NCBI RefSeq assembly: GCF_030272615.1
Contig: NC_081412.1
Location: 669,874,852-669,938,851, forward strand
DNA length: 64,000 bases
Source: Cryptomeria japonica
Taxonomy: Eukaryota > Streptophyta > Pinopsida > Cupressales > Cupressaceae
Direction: 5' to 3'
The first letter of the stretch is position 1, and each line of letters starts with the position of its first letter. The position numbers were made by a program, and so were the translations under genes. Positions 1 to 12,058 of the stretch are shown here, piece after piece. The notes under the pieces were generated by a model, which saw only the letters and a list, made by a program, of their open reading frames with translations, was not told the origin of the DNA and searched no databases.

Positions 1-3000
1 CCAAAGGAATGGTAGATGAGATTTTCATTATCCTACTCAGCTTGCTTAGCTATTTCTTCTTTCTTGGTTTAGGAGTTGATTCCTTTCTTCTTTCATCCTA
101 GAAGTAAACAACTGCCTTCCTGGACCTTATAAATCTCATCTTGAATATCCTGAATTCATTTCATAGTAGGAGGGAAATTTTTCTTCCTTGATCAACCATC
201 CTCCTTCTTCTAGGTTGTTGTCATCAACTAACCTTGTAAAAGGCTTGATGCTCCTTTATTTGCAAGTTTCATGTGTTAAATATCCAATAGCGAGTTTGTC
301 AAGCACATGACTTCATTCATGAAGTGGACTCATAGGCCCTAGAGTTATTAGTAAGTCTATTTCATTCCACTTTTACATCCATTACTTTAATTGATCATTC
401 CATTAAGATCGTAATAAACACAAAATTTATGTAAAAGATAAAGATTCTTTATTCCATAAATTGATAAAAGTAGTATCTCAATCATACAATACTTATGCAT
501 TTCAAGTTGTCGTAAGTTCAATAACAAAATAATACAAAATAAAGGGTGAGATGCATCTGTTGATCTGCAACCCAAGCTATCACCAATGCAATCTTTAGCA
601 TAAAGACGAGAACAAGATTCAGACGCTTTTTCTGCCCAACCTTGAAGCTTACACTTCCCTGGAATTCTTGGTCAATCAAGAATACCTGAACCTAGACCAA
701 TTGCTTAGCAAAAGAATTCAAAAGGCAAGATGGAATCTGGTGCATGCCTTGATGATACAAGCATTTTAATTTTTCTAACTCTTTTAAGAAACAACCATTC
801 ATTATCAATCTAGGATATGGTAGAGAGGATAAAATAAAAGAATTTCATTATTTCAATGGTTAATTCAATTTGATTACTCGACCAAGTATAATGCCATGCA
901 CAACAAAAATAGATAGTTGGAAAAGCAACTATTCTCTCTATAATCCACATTCGGCACCCATCCTGGAAGGTAACTTTCCACAAACACAAACCTATCTAGC
1001 TTTGTTCACATAAATCTACAATTAAAATATACAAAAGACAATCTTTCACCTTTTCAATTCGAGCTTCCTATATCTCATAAGATATTAATATAATGTTTAA
1101 GGAAGACAATCTTTCATTGAATAGAAATAGAGAAAACCAATCTTTTGTTCAAAACAAATCCTATCTGACAGGAAGCAATCATTCATAGATAAACAAATAT
1201 ACATCTGAAAGAAAACAATCTTTTGCTTCTATCTTTCAAGCAATTTAAAAACAAGATTAAAATATTAAGAAGGTGTAACGCATGTATGTATCTTACATAT
1301 AAATTGAATAAAATGAGTACACATTCTTTTATTCAATTATTAAAACATTTAAATAGAATAATCATTAACATGCATTCCATTCTTATGGTTTAGAATTCTA
1401 AGTTTATCTTGCCTAAACTCTCTCTCTATCTTTCCAAGTGTCGTGGTTCATTTACCTCTTTTCTCAAAACATCATATTTAGTTTAATACTAATATGTGAC
1501 TTTTCATTATTTAAAACTTAACATACCAACTTCACTAATTTACCATAACGACAATCTAATATGATACAAGTTCATAAAATGCCTATCTATAAGGCTTTTC
1601 AAATGAGACACTCGATAACCATCTTTATTTTTCTTGCAAAATTTGAAAGTCTAAGTCTTTCCTTGTGATATCAAAATAACTTCATTATTTATAAGTCGTT
1701 ATCCTATTATTTCATCTTCTTCGTGATTCAATCTCAAAGTTTCTCTCTCTATCCTCTTACTTAATTTCTAGAGGATTGGGTAATCTCATTTATGAGAGTT
1801 TTACTAAGTTTATCAACAAAATTTAAGAAATTATTTCACTATTGTATCGTAATTTTTGAACAATTAACAATGATTCGTTTTTCGACTCTAACTCTTCCAT
1901 TAGTATATTGCATAGGTCTAAAACTAGATCATCCTTTAGAGAATATGTAAAGCAACCTATAATGCAATTCCTACCACTCTTTAACATCTTCCATGCATGT
2001 TCTTAGTTATTTTATCATATGTACCTCATAATACATTTCTCTATAAGACTATTCAAAAGTGAGTTCAAACAATTTTGTTCTAATCATGGCTTGACTCAAT
2101 CAAACTTCATTCTAATAAACAGTATATAACTTCATGACTCACTCACTATCCTTGCATAATGATCAAAGAATTAAGGTAGATCCTACCTCCTTATGCTCTT
2201 GTTACTGGCTTGAGGTGATGGACTTCCTTCCCTCTTCACATTTGCCCACTCTCTTTCAAGATGGTTCACAAACTCTTTTTCGCTCTCCATCTGTCGATTC
2301 TTCTACTAACTCCATCCTTCCTATCACTCTTTTTTAGCTCTTTTATTTCTAAACTTTACCATGATATTGAACTCTAAATCTGAGATGATTATGGTCGATC
2401 TTTTATGACTCAATCATAAACAAATCTAAATCTCACTACTTTTCTCTTCTTCATTCCATTCTATAATCCTTGGTTGCATCTCCCCCATTCCACTCTCTTC
2501 CAACTCAATGGTCTATATATAGTGTACCTGTCTACCCTCTTTCATACTTTCGGGCTATCTCTACTAGAGGTGGATTGATTCTAAGTGACACCACTCATGA
2601 TCTAATTGCAACATAATCCTAAATGGTTTTGAACACTTATGTGTTATCCATGCAATGTTATCCATTATCCATTTCATGACACCACACCACTAAAGTTGTT
2701 AAGTCCATAATTATAGATTATCCATGTGGCTTTTAACTCCAAGACTAAGTCGACTTTACTAAAAATGACTTCCCTAAAAGATGCAAAGTTTAACTCAATT
2801 TAACTTCTTTCTAGGTGTCGATCAAGGTGGATATTGGTGGGTTTACGTGGGTTGGTAAACCACGCATGCCATATGTTTGGCAGCTTGCAACGTGGATGTC
2901 GTTTCATTTAATTTAATGAGTGATTGGTGTTAACATCACAATGTGATCGGTGGTTTTATGTTAGTTATTGCATGCAACGTGGTGCAACTTTATTATGTGG

Positions 3001-3049
3001 GAGGAGGGGTGGTCGGTGGTAATACTGACCCCTCCCTTTATTTAAGGGG

Positions 3050-3075
3050 GGTGGTTGATGTTACCATCGACCACC
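3050..3075. repeat. Short inverted repeat (hairpin)
   Basis: The arms 3050-3060 and 3065-3075 pair over 11 positions with one G-T wobble and a 4-nt loop. The hairpin lies in an unusually GC-rich island (about 2990-3080) inside AT-rich DNA, just after a pyrimidine/purine stretch around TTTATTTAAGG. It could be a remnant of an inverted-repeat element; no flanking duplication was found. Confidence 0.5.
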
Positions 3076-3340
3076 TTCTTTAATATATATTTTTCTTTAA
3101 ACTAACCCCGCCATTATCACTATTATAATTTGTTTTATTTTATTTTATTTATTTTAATTTCATTTTTATTATATTTTAATATATAGTTAATGTTTTTTCA
3201 TTAATATATATATTTTACCATTAATCTTTGTTTAACAAATTAAATATATATGTAAATATATATTTTGGTTTTTCATTAAAACAATATTCATAATTTTAAA
3301 AATATGTTTTTATATATCTTAATTACATATGTATATACTT

Positions 3341-3403
3341 GTATATGGTCGATTCATACAAGTATATGGTCGATTCATATAAGTATATGGTCGATCCATA
3401 TAC
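3341..3403. repeat. Tandem repeat, 3 x 21 bp
   Basis: Three adjacent 21-bp units start at 3341, 3362 and 3383. They share the core GTATATGGTCGAT and differ at only a few positions. The third copy runs into the neighbouring AT microsatellite. Confidence 0.9.
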
Positions 3404-3410
3404 ATATATA

Positions 3411-3476
<66 letters not shown>
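3411..3476. repeat. (AT)n microsatellite
   Basis: Uninterrupted alternating A and T for roughly 65 bases, directly after the 21-bp tandem repeat. Such tracts are length-variable and difficult to assemble. Confidence 0.95.
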
Positions 3477-3479
<3 letters not shown>

Positions 3480-5222
3480 TCTCAAATGATTACGCAGATA
3501 TAACAAAATTCATGAAGTAATCATATTTCACGATAATTGGATATTTATAACTATGTAGATATACATGTATATGATTAAATTGATTTCTCATATACATATA
3601 CATTTTATACTATTGACCAATTTACAAAAGTAAACTCATAAGTACGATTTTTCATACATTTATACGTATGTGAACAAAAAGAACATATAACCTAAAGTCA
3701 ATATTCATTTTCGAATCATTTACACATTTGATCTCTTTTAACTATAAAGCACAATATTTCACAATCACTCATGTAACTTATATATAATTCAATCACTACT
3801 CAAATCATGCAATCAATTCATATGTATAAATATTTAAATCAGTCTACTACTCATTCCAAATTCATCATTTCAATTTGAACAAACACTCAAATAAGGTCAT
3901 TTAAATCATCCATCTTTCAAGATGCAAATATAAATCCTAATGTGGTGTGTGAGAGATTCCATCTATCCTAATGAAATTCAAGAGCTAAGACAACTCTACC
4001 TGAACCCTGTTCTCACCTTCATCATTGTTCACCTGTTCCTGCATTCACTTTGCACTCAATCGCTCATTAGCAATGACAATCCCAATTTACAATAAAAATT
4101 ATTACTGATCATTCAATTGTATTTAAATCATATTAGTACATTCAATATCCTTTCTTATTTCATTAACAGTTCTATTTTCATTTCATTTCAATTTCATTTG
4201 AAAAATAAACATTATTTTCCTAATTAAATGAGTCAAGAACTAGTCATTTTTGTTGTATTAAAATGAATAGCTTTGGTTTTAATAAAATTTAGATGGGTAG
4301 AATTTCGACTATGATACATGAATTTTAATTCTAGTTATTTTTCTACTAGACCATAAAAAAATTGTACTAATTACCATCCTTGAAACAATTCATCATAAAT
4401 TACATGGATTTTATATAATTTTCTATTTAATTCTGAATTTAATTATGAAAAAGATATGTAACTCTAAGAAAGTTTTACTACATGTTTAAAAAATTATCAA
4501 TATTTCTATTGAACCTATGAATCCAATTGCTAATTATACTTTTAATGAAAAATTTGGATGATACAATCTCCTAGTAAGAGATGGTGTAAGTTCTTGAGTA
4601 TAATTTTTATGAGAATTTTAGATAGAAGAATCTCCTAAGGATAAAAGGTGATATCTTTACATGCATTGGAAACAATATTTAACTCCCTCAAAACATAGTC
4701 TTTAACTCACAAATATATACACATATGATAATGTGATTGTTTTGGTATTTTCAAAATTTGATATTGTTTATTTTATAATGGAATTTGACTCTATCATCAA
4801 GGTAAATTTGAGATGGACAACATTTCTTACAAATATTTATTCTACTAATAATATTGTCAAACATGAAATATTTTAAATATAAGTAATTCCCTTGTCTAAA
4901 TCAACTTTCTTGTGACATTTTAAATTAGTGTAACTCCTAAAAATAAAGGATGATATCTTCTAATGCAATTTTTTTACAGCATAATGTGAGAGCCTACTTG
5001 GTTTAGATTGTTTGACTATATTCACTCAAAAATATTTAGATTTTAATTTTGATGTATGTGGTTTAATTTTTTTTATGTATTGAATGATTCTTAAGATAAG
5101 ATTATATTTTGACAAAAATAAAAATTATTATCAAATCATGTTGTTGTTCAAATATTTATATCATACTTTTCTTCAAATTTTCTATTTTAAAAACACCTTT
5201 TATAAAATTTCAAGTATAATTT

Positions 5223-5239
5223 TGTCAATTTCCACCCTT
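5223..5239. repeat. Target-site duplication, LINE at 5240-10110 (3' side)
   Basis: The 17-bp word TGTCAATTTCCACCCTT is present exactly here and again at 10111-10127. The two copies lie just outside the T-rich (poly-A complement) end and the truncated 5' end of the minus-strand LINE, as expected for target-primed reverse transcription. Confidence 0.9.
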
Positions 5240-5261
5240 TTTTCTTTTTCTTTAAAGGTAA

Positions 5262-5286
5262 GTGCTATCAAGTATGGGGATAGCAC
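5262..5286 (-). other. LINE 3'-terminal stem-loop
   Basis: An 8-bp perfect stem (GTGCTATC with GATAGCAC; arms 5262-5269 and 5279-5286) closes a 9-nt loop, only about 7 nt before the A-rich tail of the minus-strand LINE. Known stringent-type LINEs use a 3' stem-loop for recognition by their own reverse transcriptase; that role here is inferred from position only. Confidence 0.55.
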
Positions 5287-5474
5287 CTTGAAAAAATACA
5301 ACTAGTTACATCACCCACATATAACAAAAGGTGGGTGAATCAATTCATCCTGACTATCCTAAGATCTGACATTACAATTGGTAACAACACAAAAATCAGA
5401 GACAAAGACTAGATCAGATAGCACAAGTATGTCGAACATAGACAAAGATAGAGCAGTGACCAAATGTAGGGCAG

Positions 5475-6430
5475 TTATTCATCTCCCTGAAGAGCTTGGA
5501 GAATCAGAGCAACATATTCTCTAAGGCTGATAACATTTGCAGTAGAGGCTGCAGGGAACCATCATTCATCAGAGTTGGTAACACTCCTGAAGGGGTCTGT
5601 GTTTCCATTCAAAACCACACACTTGAATATCTCCCAAGCATTTTCCACGAAGGACTTCATTCGCTCCCTTTCCTCAACCTTCTCCATTCTTCTTTGCGTT
5701 GTGCTGCCCATATTACAGTTCTCAGAATCTGACCCATCCTCCACCCCTTCCACTTCGGAATTGTTTGCATCCTCGCTATAATCAGAGGGAAAATAGTACT
5801 CGGGCTGGAAATACATCTTTAATATGCTGACCTTTATGTTTTCATCCAAACCGAGAATACCATTGGCAATAATATTCCCAATAGACAGCTTCACAAAATC
5901 ACACATCAGCTCGACAGACCGCTCCCTTGAGTCAATGATGTCAACTAAGGGAAGCACTATTGCTTCATAAATGAGGGCATCACACCAATGCATGTCAAAA
6001 TTCAGAGTAATCCCCATCAGCCCTCGAATCGCCTCATACACATACTCATTCGTTATAAATAGAATTCATATTTGAGTGCCCACATGCATTTCACAGTTAA
6101 CACAACTAATCTCCCCAAAGTGTGCCATTATCCAAGCTCATCAATATAGGTGGCATCATATTGTGAAGCATTAATCTTTATAGAGCCGGATGTCTCTGGA
6201 AGTTTCCTTTCCAAAATCCCAAAAAAGCAGAGTTTTGATACTGTTGCCTGATTTGCTCAGAAATAATAATGCGACTATGCTGCCACTAATGTGAGAAATC
6301 ATACTTGAATTTTCTTTTTGGGATATAGAGGGCAGTGAAATCCTACCATAGTACCATGGGATTGATCGAGAGTCTTATCTAGTGCCACCTCAATCCAGGC
6401 CCGGGTAGTCATCCATCGAACGTACTTGTC
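5475..6430 (-). pseudogene. LINE ORF2 C-terminal extension, unknown function
   Basis: Downstream of RNase H the same frame runs from 6430 to about 6054, interrupted only by TGA, TAG and TAA codons, several at places where Trp or Gln would fit. After one frame change a clean frame runs from about 6065 to 5565, then past one TGA to a natural-looking TAA at 5475-5477. The extension totals roughly 320 residues. It includes a hydrophobic helical part (LIYEAIVLPLVDII), an acidic patch (SEDANNSEVEGVEDGSDSE), a charged stretch (RRMEKVEERERMKSFVE) and a final LREYVALILQAL. It lies inside the target-site duplications, so it moved with the LINE. The LINE at 20461-26528 has no counterpart. I recognise no domain. 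It may be a lineage-specific ORF2 tail or captured sequence. Confidence 0.55.
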
Positions 6431-9400
6431 TCAGCCAATACCATCACGTGAAGCATCCATTTTGATGTGATTAATTATATCATTGCTTGTCAAGTGTTGA
6501 TCAAAGGTAATCTTGTTATCATTACATACCACACTGAAGTTTGCAAGGTAATCGACCAAGCGGTTTCCTTCTCGGTACACATGTTTAATCTCAAAAGTGT
6601 CAATCAATTCCAACAGATGGTTTATTCGAGGGAGCCATTTGCATAACTTCCAGCATTGGAACTTTGATTTGATAATACCATTTATAATTATTTGCAAATC
6701 TCCCTCAATGAGTACCTTAGAGATACCATTTTGAATGCAAAGATTTAATCTATCCTCTAATGCTCTAATTTCAGCCTCATTGTTAGTAGCCTTGCCTAGT
6801 CCACCATCTACATCGTGTACTATCTTACTGGTATTGTTCCTAATTATGGCTCCAAATCCAACATCTCCCAGGTTACCCTTACTATCTCCATCGAAGTTTA
6901 ATTTCACCCAATCCTTCAGTGGGGCCATCCATCTGATATCCCTCCTATTCACTCTGTTATTGGTGTCTATGATTACAAGGTGTTTGAAGAGCCAGATCTT
7001 CTCCATTCCATGGTCCCAATCATTATAGGATCTGATTTTCCTCATGACAGATTTCCCATTTATCATTTCCTCAACAACACTTTTGATATTCTCAATGATT
7101 TTATTAACCGAGAGTGTTTTTTCTTTGAAGATCTTCCTGTTTCTTTCTTTCCAAATGTGCCAAACAATTAATGAAGGCCCCACCAGCCACAAGTTGCTCC
7201 ACCTTGAGTTATAGATCCTCAGCCAAGAAATGAGGAAGTCCTTGAGTACCTCACATCTGATGATTTTCAAATTGGTATTTTCAAAAAACCAATTCTAGCA
7301 GGCCTCAACCATGGAGAAATTGAAGAGGAAATGATTGGTTGATTCTTCATCTGCCTTGCACATAACACACATGTTAGGTCTGGAGATACCAATTGACTTT
7401 AATCTATTCTCAGTGAGGATTCTATTATGGAGGGCCAGCCAAAGAAATGCCCCCGCTTTAGGGAGAAGCTTACTACTCCAACATAGCTTATGTGGCTAGT
7501 CCGTGCACATACCCCTTTGTATTTGTACCTCATAACCCAATTTGACATAATATTCTCCTAATTTGACAACACTCCAGAATATCCTATCCTCATCATTAGA
7601 CAACAGGATACATCTACTTTTGAGCATGTCTTTTAGAGATTCACATAGAATCAGATTGCCAATGGATAATTTTTCCATACCCTCTTCCCATCCAGTTCCT
7701 TATTATGCTCAAAATAGTTCTCAACAAACACACCATATGTAGACTTGACAAGCTAAATCTAATCCTGATTAAAACTGTCAAATAATGTAGAGGCACCATC
7801 CCATGAGTCCCTCCAAATTTTTGCAGATTTTCCATTACCAACGTGCCATGAAATGTGATTAGTTATAATGAATCTGCAATCCTAAAGAAAGTTCTAGGAG
7901 GTAGATCCCCGCTTTATATTTTCCACAGTGAGAATTCGGCTAGGGTTTTCAAAATCCAAATATTTCTTCCTGAATATTTTGCACCATAGTTTCTTCGGTT
8001 TTGTGTACATCTTCCAAGATAATTTGGCACCCAATGCAATATTATATAGTGCCATTTTCCTAAGTCCAGCTCTGCCATCCTTTTTCAATAAACACATGGT
8101 GTCCTAGTTAATGAGTGGTATCTTTTTTTCATCTTTTGCACCCTCCCAAACAAATTTTTTGAGCAGGTTGTCAATATTCTTACTAGCAGCATAGGATATC
8201 TTGAAGCATGACATACAGTAAATGGGAATGGCCGATAAGATAGACTTAACCATTGTCAATATTCCATCTTGTGTTAGCCATCTATTCTTCCAAAGCGTTA
8301 TTTTGGTCGAACAAGATTTCAAAACATCTTCCCAAATCTGAGTCTACCTACATCCTTTCCCAATTCTAACCCCCGAATATTTGATTAGAAGTTAAGAAAT
8401 TTTTATTCCCAACAGGTTTGAGATCCTTTGTTGATCTTGCATTTTAGTGTTGAATAAGAATATTTGTGACTTGCCTTTGTTCATCACCTTCCCAGATTAC
8501 TCAGAGTACACATTCAGTGTGCTCATAATGTTCTTGGCTTCAACCAGCAAGGCCTCCCTAAAGATTAATGTGTCATCAACAAATTGGGAATGAGTAATAG
8601 TATCCAATTAGTTGTGTACTTTCATCCCTTTCCATTTTCTATTTGCACGCCTTTTTTCTATCAATTTCCCAAGAACTTCAGCCATAATCACTAAAAGGGC
8701 AGGGGATAATGGGTGTCCCTTATGCAAGCCATTCGTGGCTCCAAAGTAGCCACACACATTTCCATTGAAAATCATTGAGAAATTAACGGTGGATATGTAA
8801 AATTTGATACATTTGATCCATTTGATAGGAAAACCAATTTTTTTCAGCACACATATTAAAAAGTCTCATACAACCCATCATATGCTTTGGCAACATCTAG
8901 TTTAATGACCATACCTTTCTGTTTCTCTTTGTATATTGAGTGGATGACTTCTGAGACCAGAATGATGCCGACAATCTCTCGTCTGGGGGTGAAGCCATTT
9001 TGCTTTTCTGAGATGAGTTTCGGTAATATTTTCTTCATTCTTTTCGCCATTGCTTTGGATATAATCTTGTAAATTGTGTTGCATAGTGAGATTGGGCAAT
9101 AATCTATCATCGATTCATAGTCCTGCTTCTTGGGAATTAGTGTTATCAAGGTATGATTGATTTCTTTAACAAATTTCTATTTTTTCCTGAATTCTTCCAC
9201 CACCAACCAAATGTCCTATCCCATGAAATTATAACATTCATGAAAGAATTCAGCAGTTATACCATTTGGTCCAGGCGTCTTATGTGGGTGGAGGGAAAAA
9301 GTTGCATTTTTAGTTTCTTCCAAGGTATATGGAGCTTGTAGCATAGCACACTATTCATCTGTTATGAGTGTTTCAATAACCTCATCAATTAAGGAATATG

Positions 9401-10109
9401 TCGAGTTGGTATCAATGTTTCAGCTCCCCAAAAGATCAATGAAATAATCGATGGCAGCTTGTTCAATATTTTTCTATAAATTTCATACATTGCCATTTCC
9501 ATCCTTGATGGATTCAATTTTATTATTTAATCTTTTGGCCTTGGATGAGGCATGAAAATTTTTTGTGTTCAGGTCCCCATCTGCAATCCATAGATCCCTA
9601 GATTTTTCTTTCCAATACAGCTCCTCCCTTTTCAGGTTTTCCGAGTACTAATCTTTTAAGAGCTTTTTAGCTTTGAACTCTTTATTTGTCATGCCCATTG
9701 TCATCACATGATTACTAATGTCCTCCAATTCTTCCTCAATCTTGGTTTTCTCCACAAAGATGTTTTTAAAGGATAATTTGTTCCATGTTTTGAGCTTATT
9801 TTTCAAAAAAGGCATGTGTTTAGTGAATTTGAAGCTTGGGGATCCAGAGAAGATATTGCTTTCGAGCCACCATTCCCTTAGATTCTTCAACAATTTTGGA
9901 TCCCACCACCACATGTTAAGAAATTTGAAATAATTTAATTGAAAGTGAAATTGGAAAGTGATTCGACCCTATTTGAGGTATAATGTTAGATTCCAATGAG
10001 AAGTTTCCATTCATCCATCATTTGCCAACTAGGAACCTGTCAAGTCTTTCAGAAATCTTGGAGAAACTAAGTCTTCTATTTGTCCAAGTGAATCTCCCAT
10101 TTTGAGGAA
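6431..10109 (-). pseudogene. LINE ORF2 relic: endonuclease end, reverse transcriptase, RNase H
   Basis: Remains of the LINE replication protein, which nicks target DNA and copies the element RNA into it. In order on the minus strand: end of the endonuclease (RFTWTNRR, then ERLDRFLVG, then GSNHFPI at about 9960, where the usual catalytic GSDH has become GSNH); connector at 9914-9648; reverse transcriptase at 9149-8572 with LIPKK, KLDVAKAYD, GHPLSP and the catalytic FVDD at 8583-8572; thumb and connector segments at 8322-7500; RNase H at about 6950-6540 with DGDSKGN, NNEAEIRAL, EGDLQ and REGNRLVDYLAN, catalytic acids retained. Several frameshifts and stops break it. The RNase H segment (7270-6431) is the longest intact stretch, and its frame continues past the stop at 6431. 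Confidence 0.88.
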
Positions 10110-10110
10110 A

Positions 10111-10127
10111 TGTCAATTTCCACCCTT
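10111..10127. repeat. Target-site duplication, LINE at 5240-10110 (5' side)
   Basis: Exact second copy of the 17-bp word at 5223-5239. It marks the truncated 5' end of the LINE, because the endonuclease reading frame begins immediately below it. Confidence 0.9.
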
Positions 10128-10445
10128 AAAACATACATTCTCACATTTGAAGGTACACATTTAATTATTTAATTTTACAACACTCATCTTAATCACAACA
10201 AAATTTCATTTTAAATGAAATGTTTTCATATAGTCTATAATTTTAGGAGAGAATTTAATTTTATTATTGCTAATACATTCTACAATAAGAACAATAGGTG
10301 GGATGTAAGTGTGCTAACAAAAAATCTTACCTTTCATCTTAAATTTAGCAACTATTTATACATCAAAATATTAATATTTAATTAAAACATAACATTTCCA
10401 AAATAAGCAATACATAAAATTTACATTCCCCATACATATTATAGT
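10128..10445. other. Spacer without a gene
   Basis: AT-rich DNA between the LINE duplication and the SAUR-like relic. No reading frame, repeat or RNA signal was recognised. It would include the 3' side of the SAUR-like gene. Confidence 0.5.
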
Positions 10446-10791
10446 TCACCAGATGGCTCTTGTTCTCTTTTGGCATTTATAGAGAATTGTATGTCCCATT
10501 TGGTGAGCAAAACTATACTCTCCCTCGACATTGTCTAGCGATTCCATAAACAAAGAATGATTAAAATAGTTTATGGGGATGTTATACCTACATCGTTCAC
10601 TGCCAACATACACTGCACAAGGAGGCCACCACATGATTTGTTCACCAACTCATCTCTTTAGCTGAAATGTCTTTTTCTCTTTGAAGAAAAAGGATATACC
10701 CATCTACTTTAATGGAATAGGCAAACCTACAGAGGACTCTGATTATTTGCTTTGAAATGAGGACTTGATGATTTTCCTTGCTCCTTGCCAT
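10446..10791 (-). pseudogene. SAUR-like (small auxin-up RNA) gene relic
   Basis: The minus-strand frame at 10634-10446 carries the SAUR family core: AVYVGSERCRYNIP, then YFNHSLF, an acidic E-G-E-Y-S-F block, and HQMG followed by TI. In the family these read roughly AVYVG, R-IP, YLNHP-F, EEEFGF and H-GLTIPC. Upstream, an ATG at 10791-10789 opens a frame (MARSKENHQ, then IIRVLCRF) resembling the variable SAUR N-terminus. It ends in TGA and joins the core only through a frame change. SAUR proteins are intronless, about 90-150 residues long, and act in auxin-induced growth, often by inhibiting PP2C.D phosphatases. The broken frame and the loss of the IPC cysteine region suggest a pseudogene. It is the only host-type gene family I recognise here. 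Confidence 0.72.
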
Positions 10792-10996
10792 AGGCAAACC
10801 TACATAGGACTCATTGGAAAGGTATCCAAGAGTTAGGAGTGAAGTCCTGAAAGAACGTGCCTATGACAACGTTCTAAAGGACAGGCCAAACTTTCAAGGG
10901 CTGAAAATGCCCCGAAGGCCTTAAAAAATGACAATTACTAACACATAGAAAAACTAAAAAAAAAATATTAAAATATTTCAAATTTTCTTCTGATCA

Positions 10997-12045
10997 TGGT
11001 GGCTCTCAGATATTGCGCTGGCAACCTGCAATTGACACAAAGATTCAAAGTTCGTGATTAAGAGGAATTGTGAAGGATTGGATGCTCAATTTATAGATTT
11101 TTGGAGAATATTGATTGGAAGGTGGAATGAATTGATCAAGAGGTGGAACTCAGGTGAGCTCACATGTTGATAGATAGTTGAACTGCTGATTTAGAGGTGA
11201 AATAGAATATATTGAATAGATTAATTGAGTCAACTGATTAAGAAAAAGCTAACTGAAGGAAGAAAAAGGATGATTGGAGGAAAATTAATTAAGAAGATGA
11301 CAAAGAAAGCTTTATTTAGAAAAAAACTATCTAAAATATGGAAATAGAGATTGAAGAGATAATTAATTTAATTGATTAATTGATTGAATAAATTAATTTA
11401 GCATGTGCTTGCACTTTAACTTAGATTTTCAATTTAATCTTTGCATGAGATTTTAATTCAAATAATTGAATTTATTCAATTCAATTTAGTATTTGAATAT
11501 ATTTAGAACTTGACTTTGATTTTCAATTTGATTTTTGAAATCATGCACGTGTATTTGAATTGGAAGAATTAATTAAATGAAATTAGAATTTGAAGAACTA
11601 GAAGAATTAATTAGTTAATTAAATCATTTAAAGAAACTATTTAATTATTTTAGAAATGGACTTTAATTAAATAATAAAGATTATTTGAATTAAAGGATTA
11701 AATTACAATTAATTAAATAACATTTAAATAATATTTAGGAAAGGGTTAATGATTAGATGATTAGAGATAGAAATTGAAAATTAATTTATTTAAATAATAA
11801 AAATTATTTAAATTAGGGAATAAATCAAAATTAATTAAATAATAAATATTTAATTAACATTAGAAAATGGTTAAGATGATTAAATGATGATAGAATATAG
11901 GAAATAGAAATAATTAGTAAGACGATGAGGAAATATGAAATTAGAAGAATAAGATTAATTAACTTAATTAAATAATTAAGGAATTATTTAATCAATTAGA
12001 GGAATAATTAGTACATGATCAATGAGAAATTTTTAGGTGTCTACA
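10997..12045 (-). repeat. 3' LTR of the pol-less element
   Basis: Aligns along its whole length with 19153-20198, with scattered substitutions. It begins TGGTGGCTCTCA and ends GGTGTCTACA on the plus strand. The U3 part is dominated by AATTAATT-type words. A TATA box (RC of 11089-11096) leaves only about 90 bp for R-U5. Confidence 0.88.
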
Positions 12046-12058
12046 TTTTCCCCTCTTT
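12046..12058 (-). promoter_or_regulatory. Polypurine tract
   Basis: The minus strand reads AAAGAGGGGAAAA directly before the TGTAGACACC start of the 3' LTR. This is the expected position of the plus-strand DNA primer and fixes the element's orientation. The related element has the equivalent purine run at 35110-35123. Confidence 0.75.

Larger units (their letters stand above)
1..5222. other. AT-rich spacer without a supported gene
   Basis: Both strands were read through this stretch. Reading frames are short, AT-driven and lack recognisable motifs. Minus-strand frames at about 555-740 stay open for 50-70 codons, but two frames are equally open and neither matches a family I know, so no gene is called. 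The clear structure is a GC-richer block at 2820-3080 containing a hairpin, a 3x21-bp repeat and an (AT)n tract. The end at 5222 is set by the target-site duplication of the downstream LINE. Confidence 0.6.
5240..10110 (-). mobile_element. 5'-truncated LINE (non-LTR retrotransposon)
   Basis: A 4871-bp minus-strand insertion delimited by a perfect 17-bp duplication. Reading from 10110 downwards it starts inside the C-terminal half of the endonuclease domain, then shows reverse transcriptase, a region typical of plant LINE connectors, RNase H, an unusually long further reading frame, a stem-loop and an A-rich tail (T-rich at 5240-5254 on the plus strand). ORF1 and most of the endonuclease are absent, which is the usual 5' truncation at insertion. 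Many stops and frameshifts show it has long been inactive. Confidence 0.9.

Noticed and set aside
5562-6041. An independent host gene in this frame
   Set aside because: It lies inside the LINE target-site duplications and is preceded by continuous coding-like sequence from RNase H, so a LINE extension is simpler. Capture remains possible.
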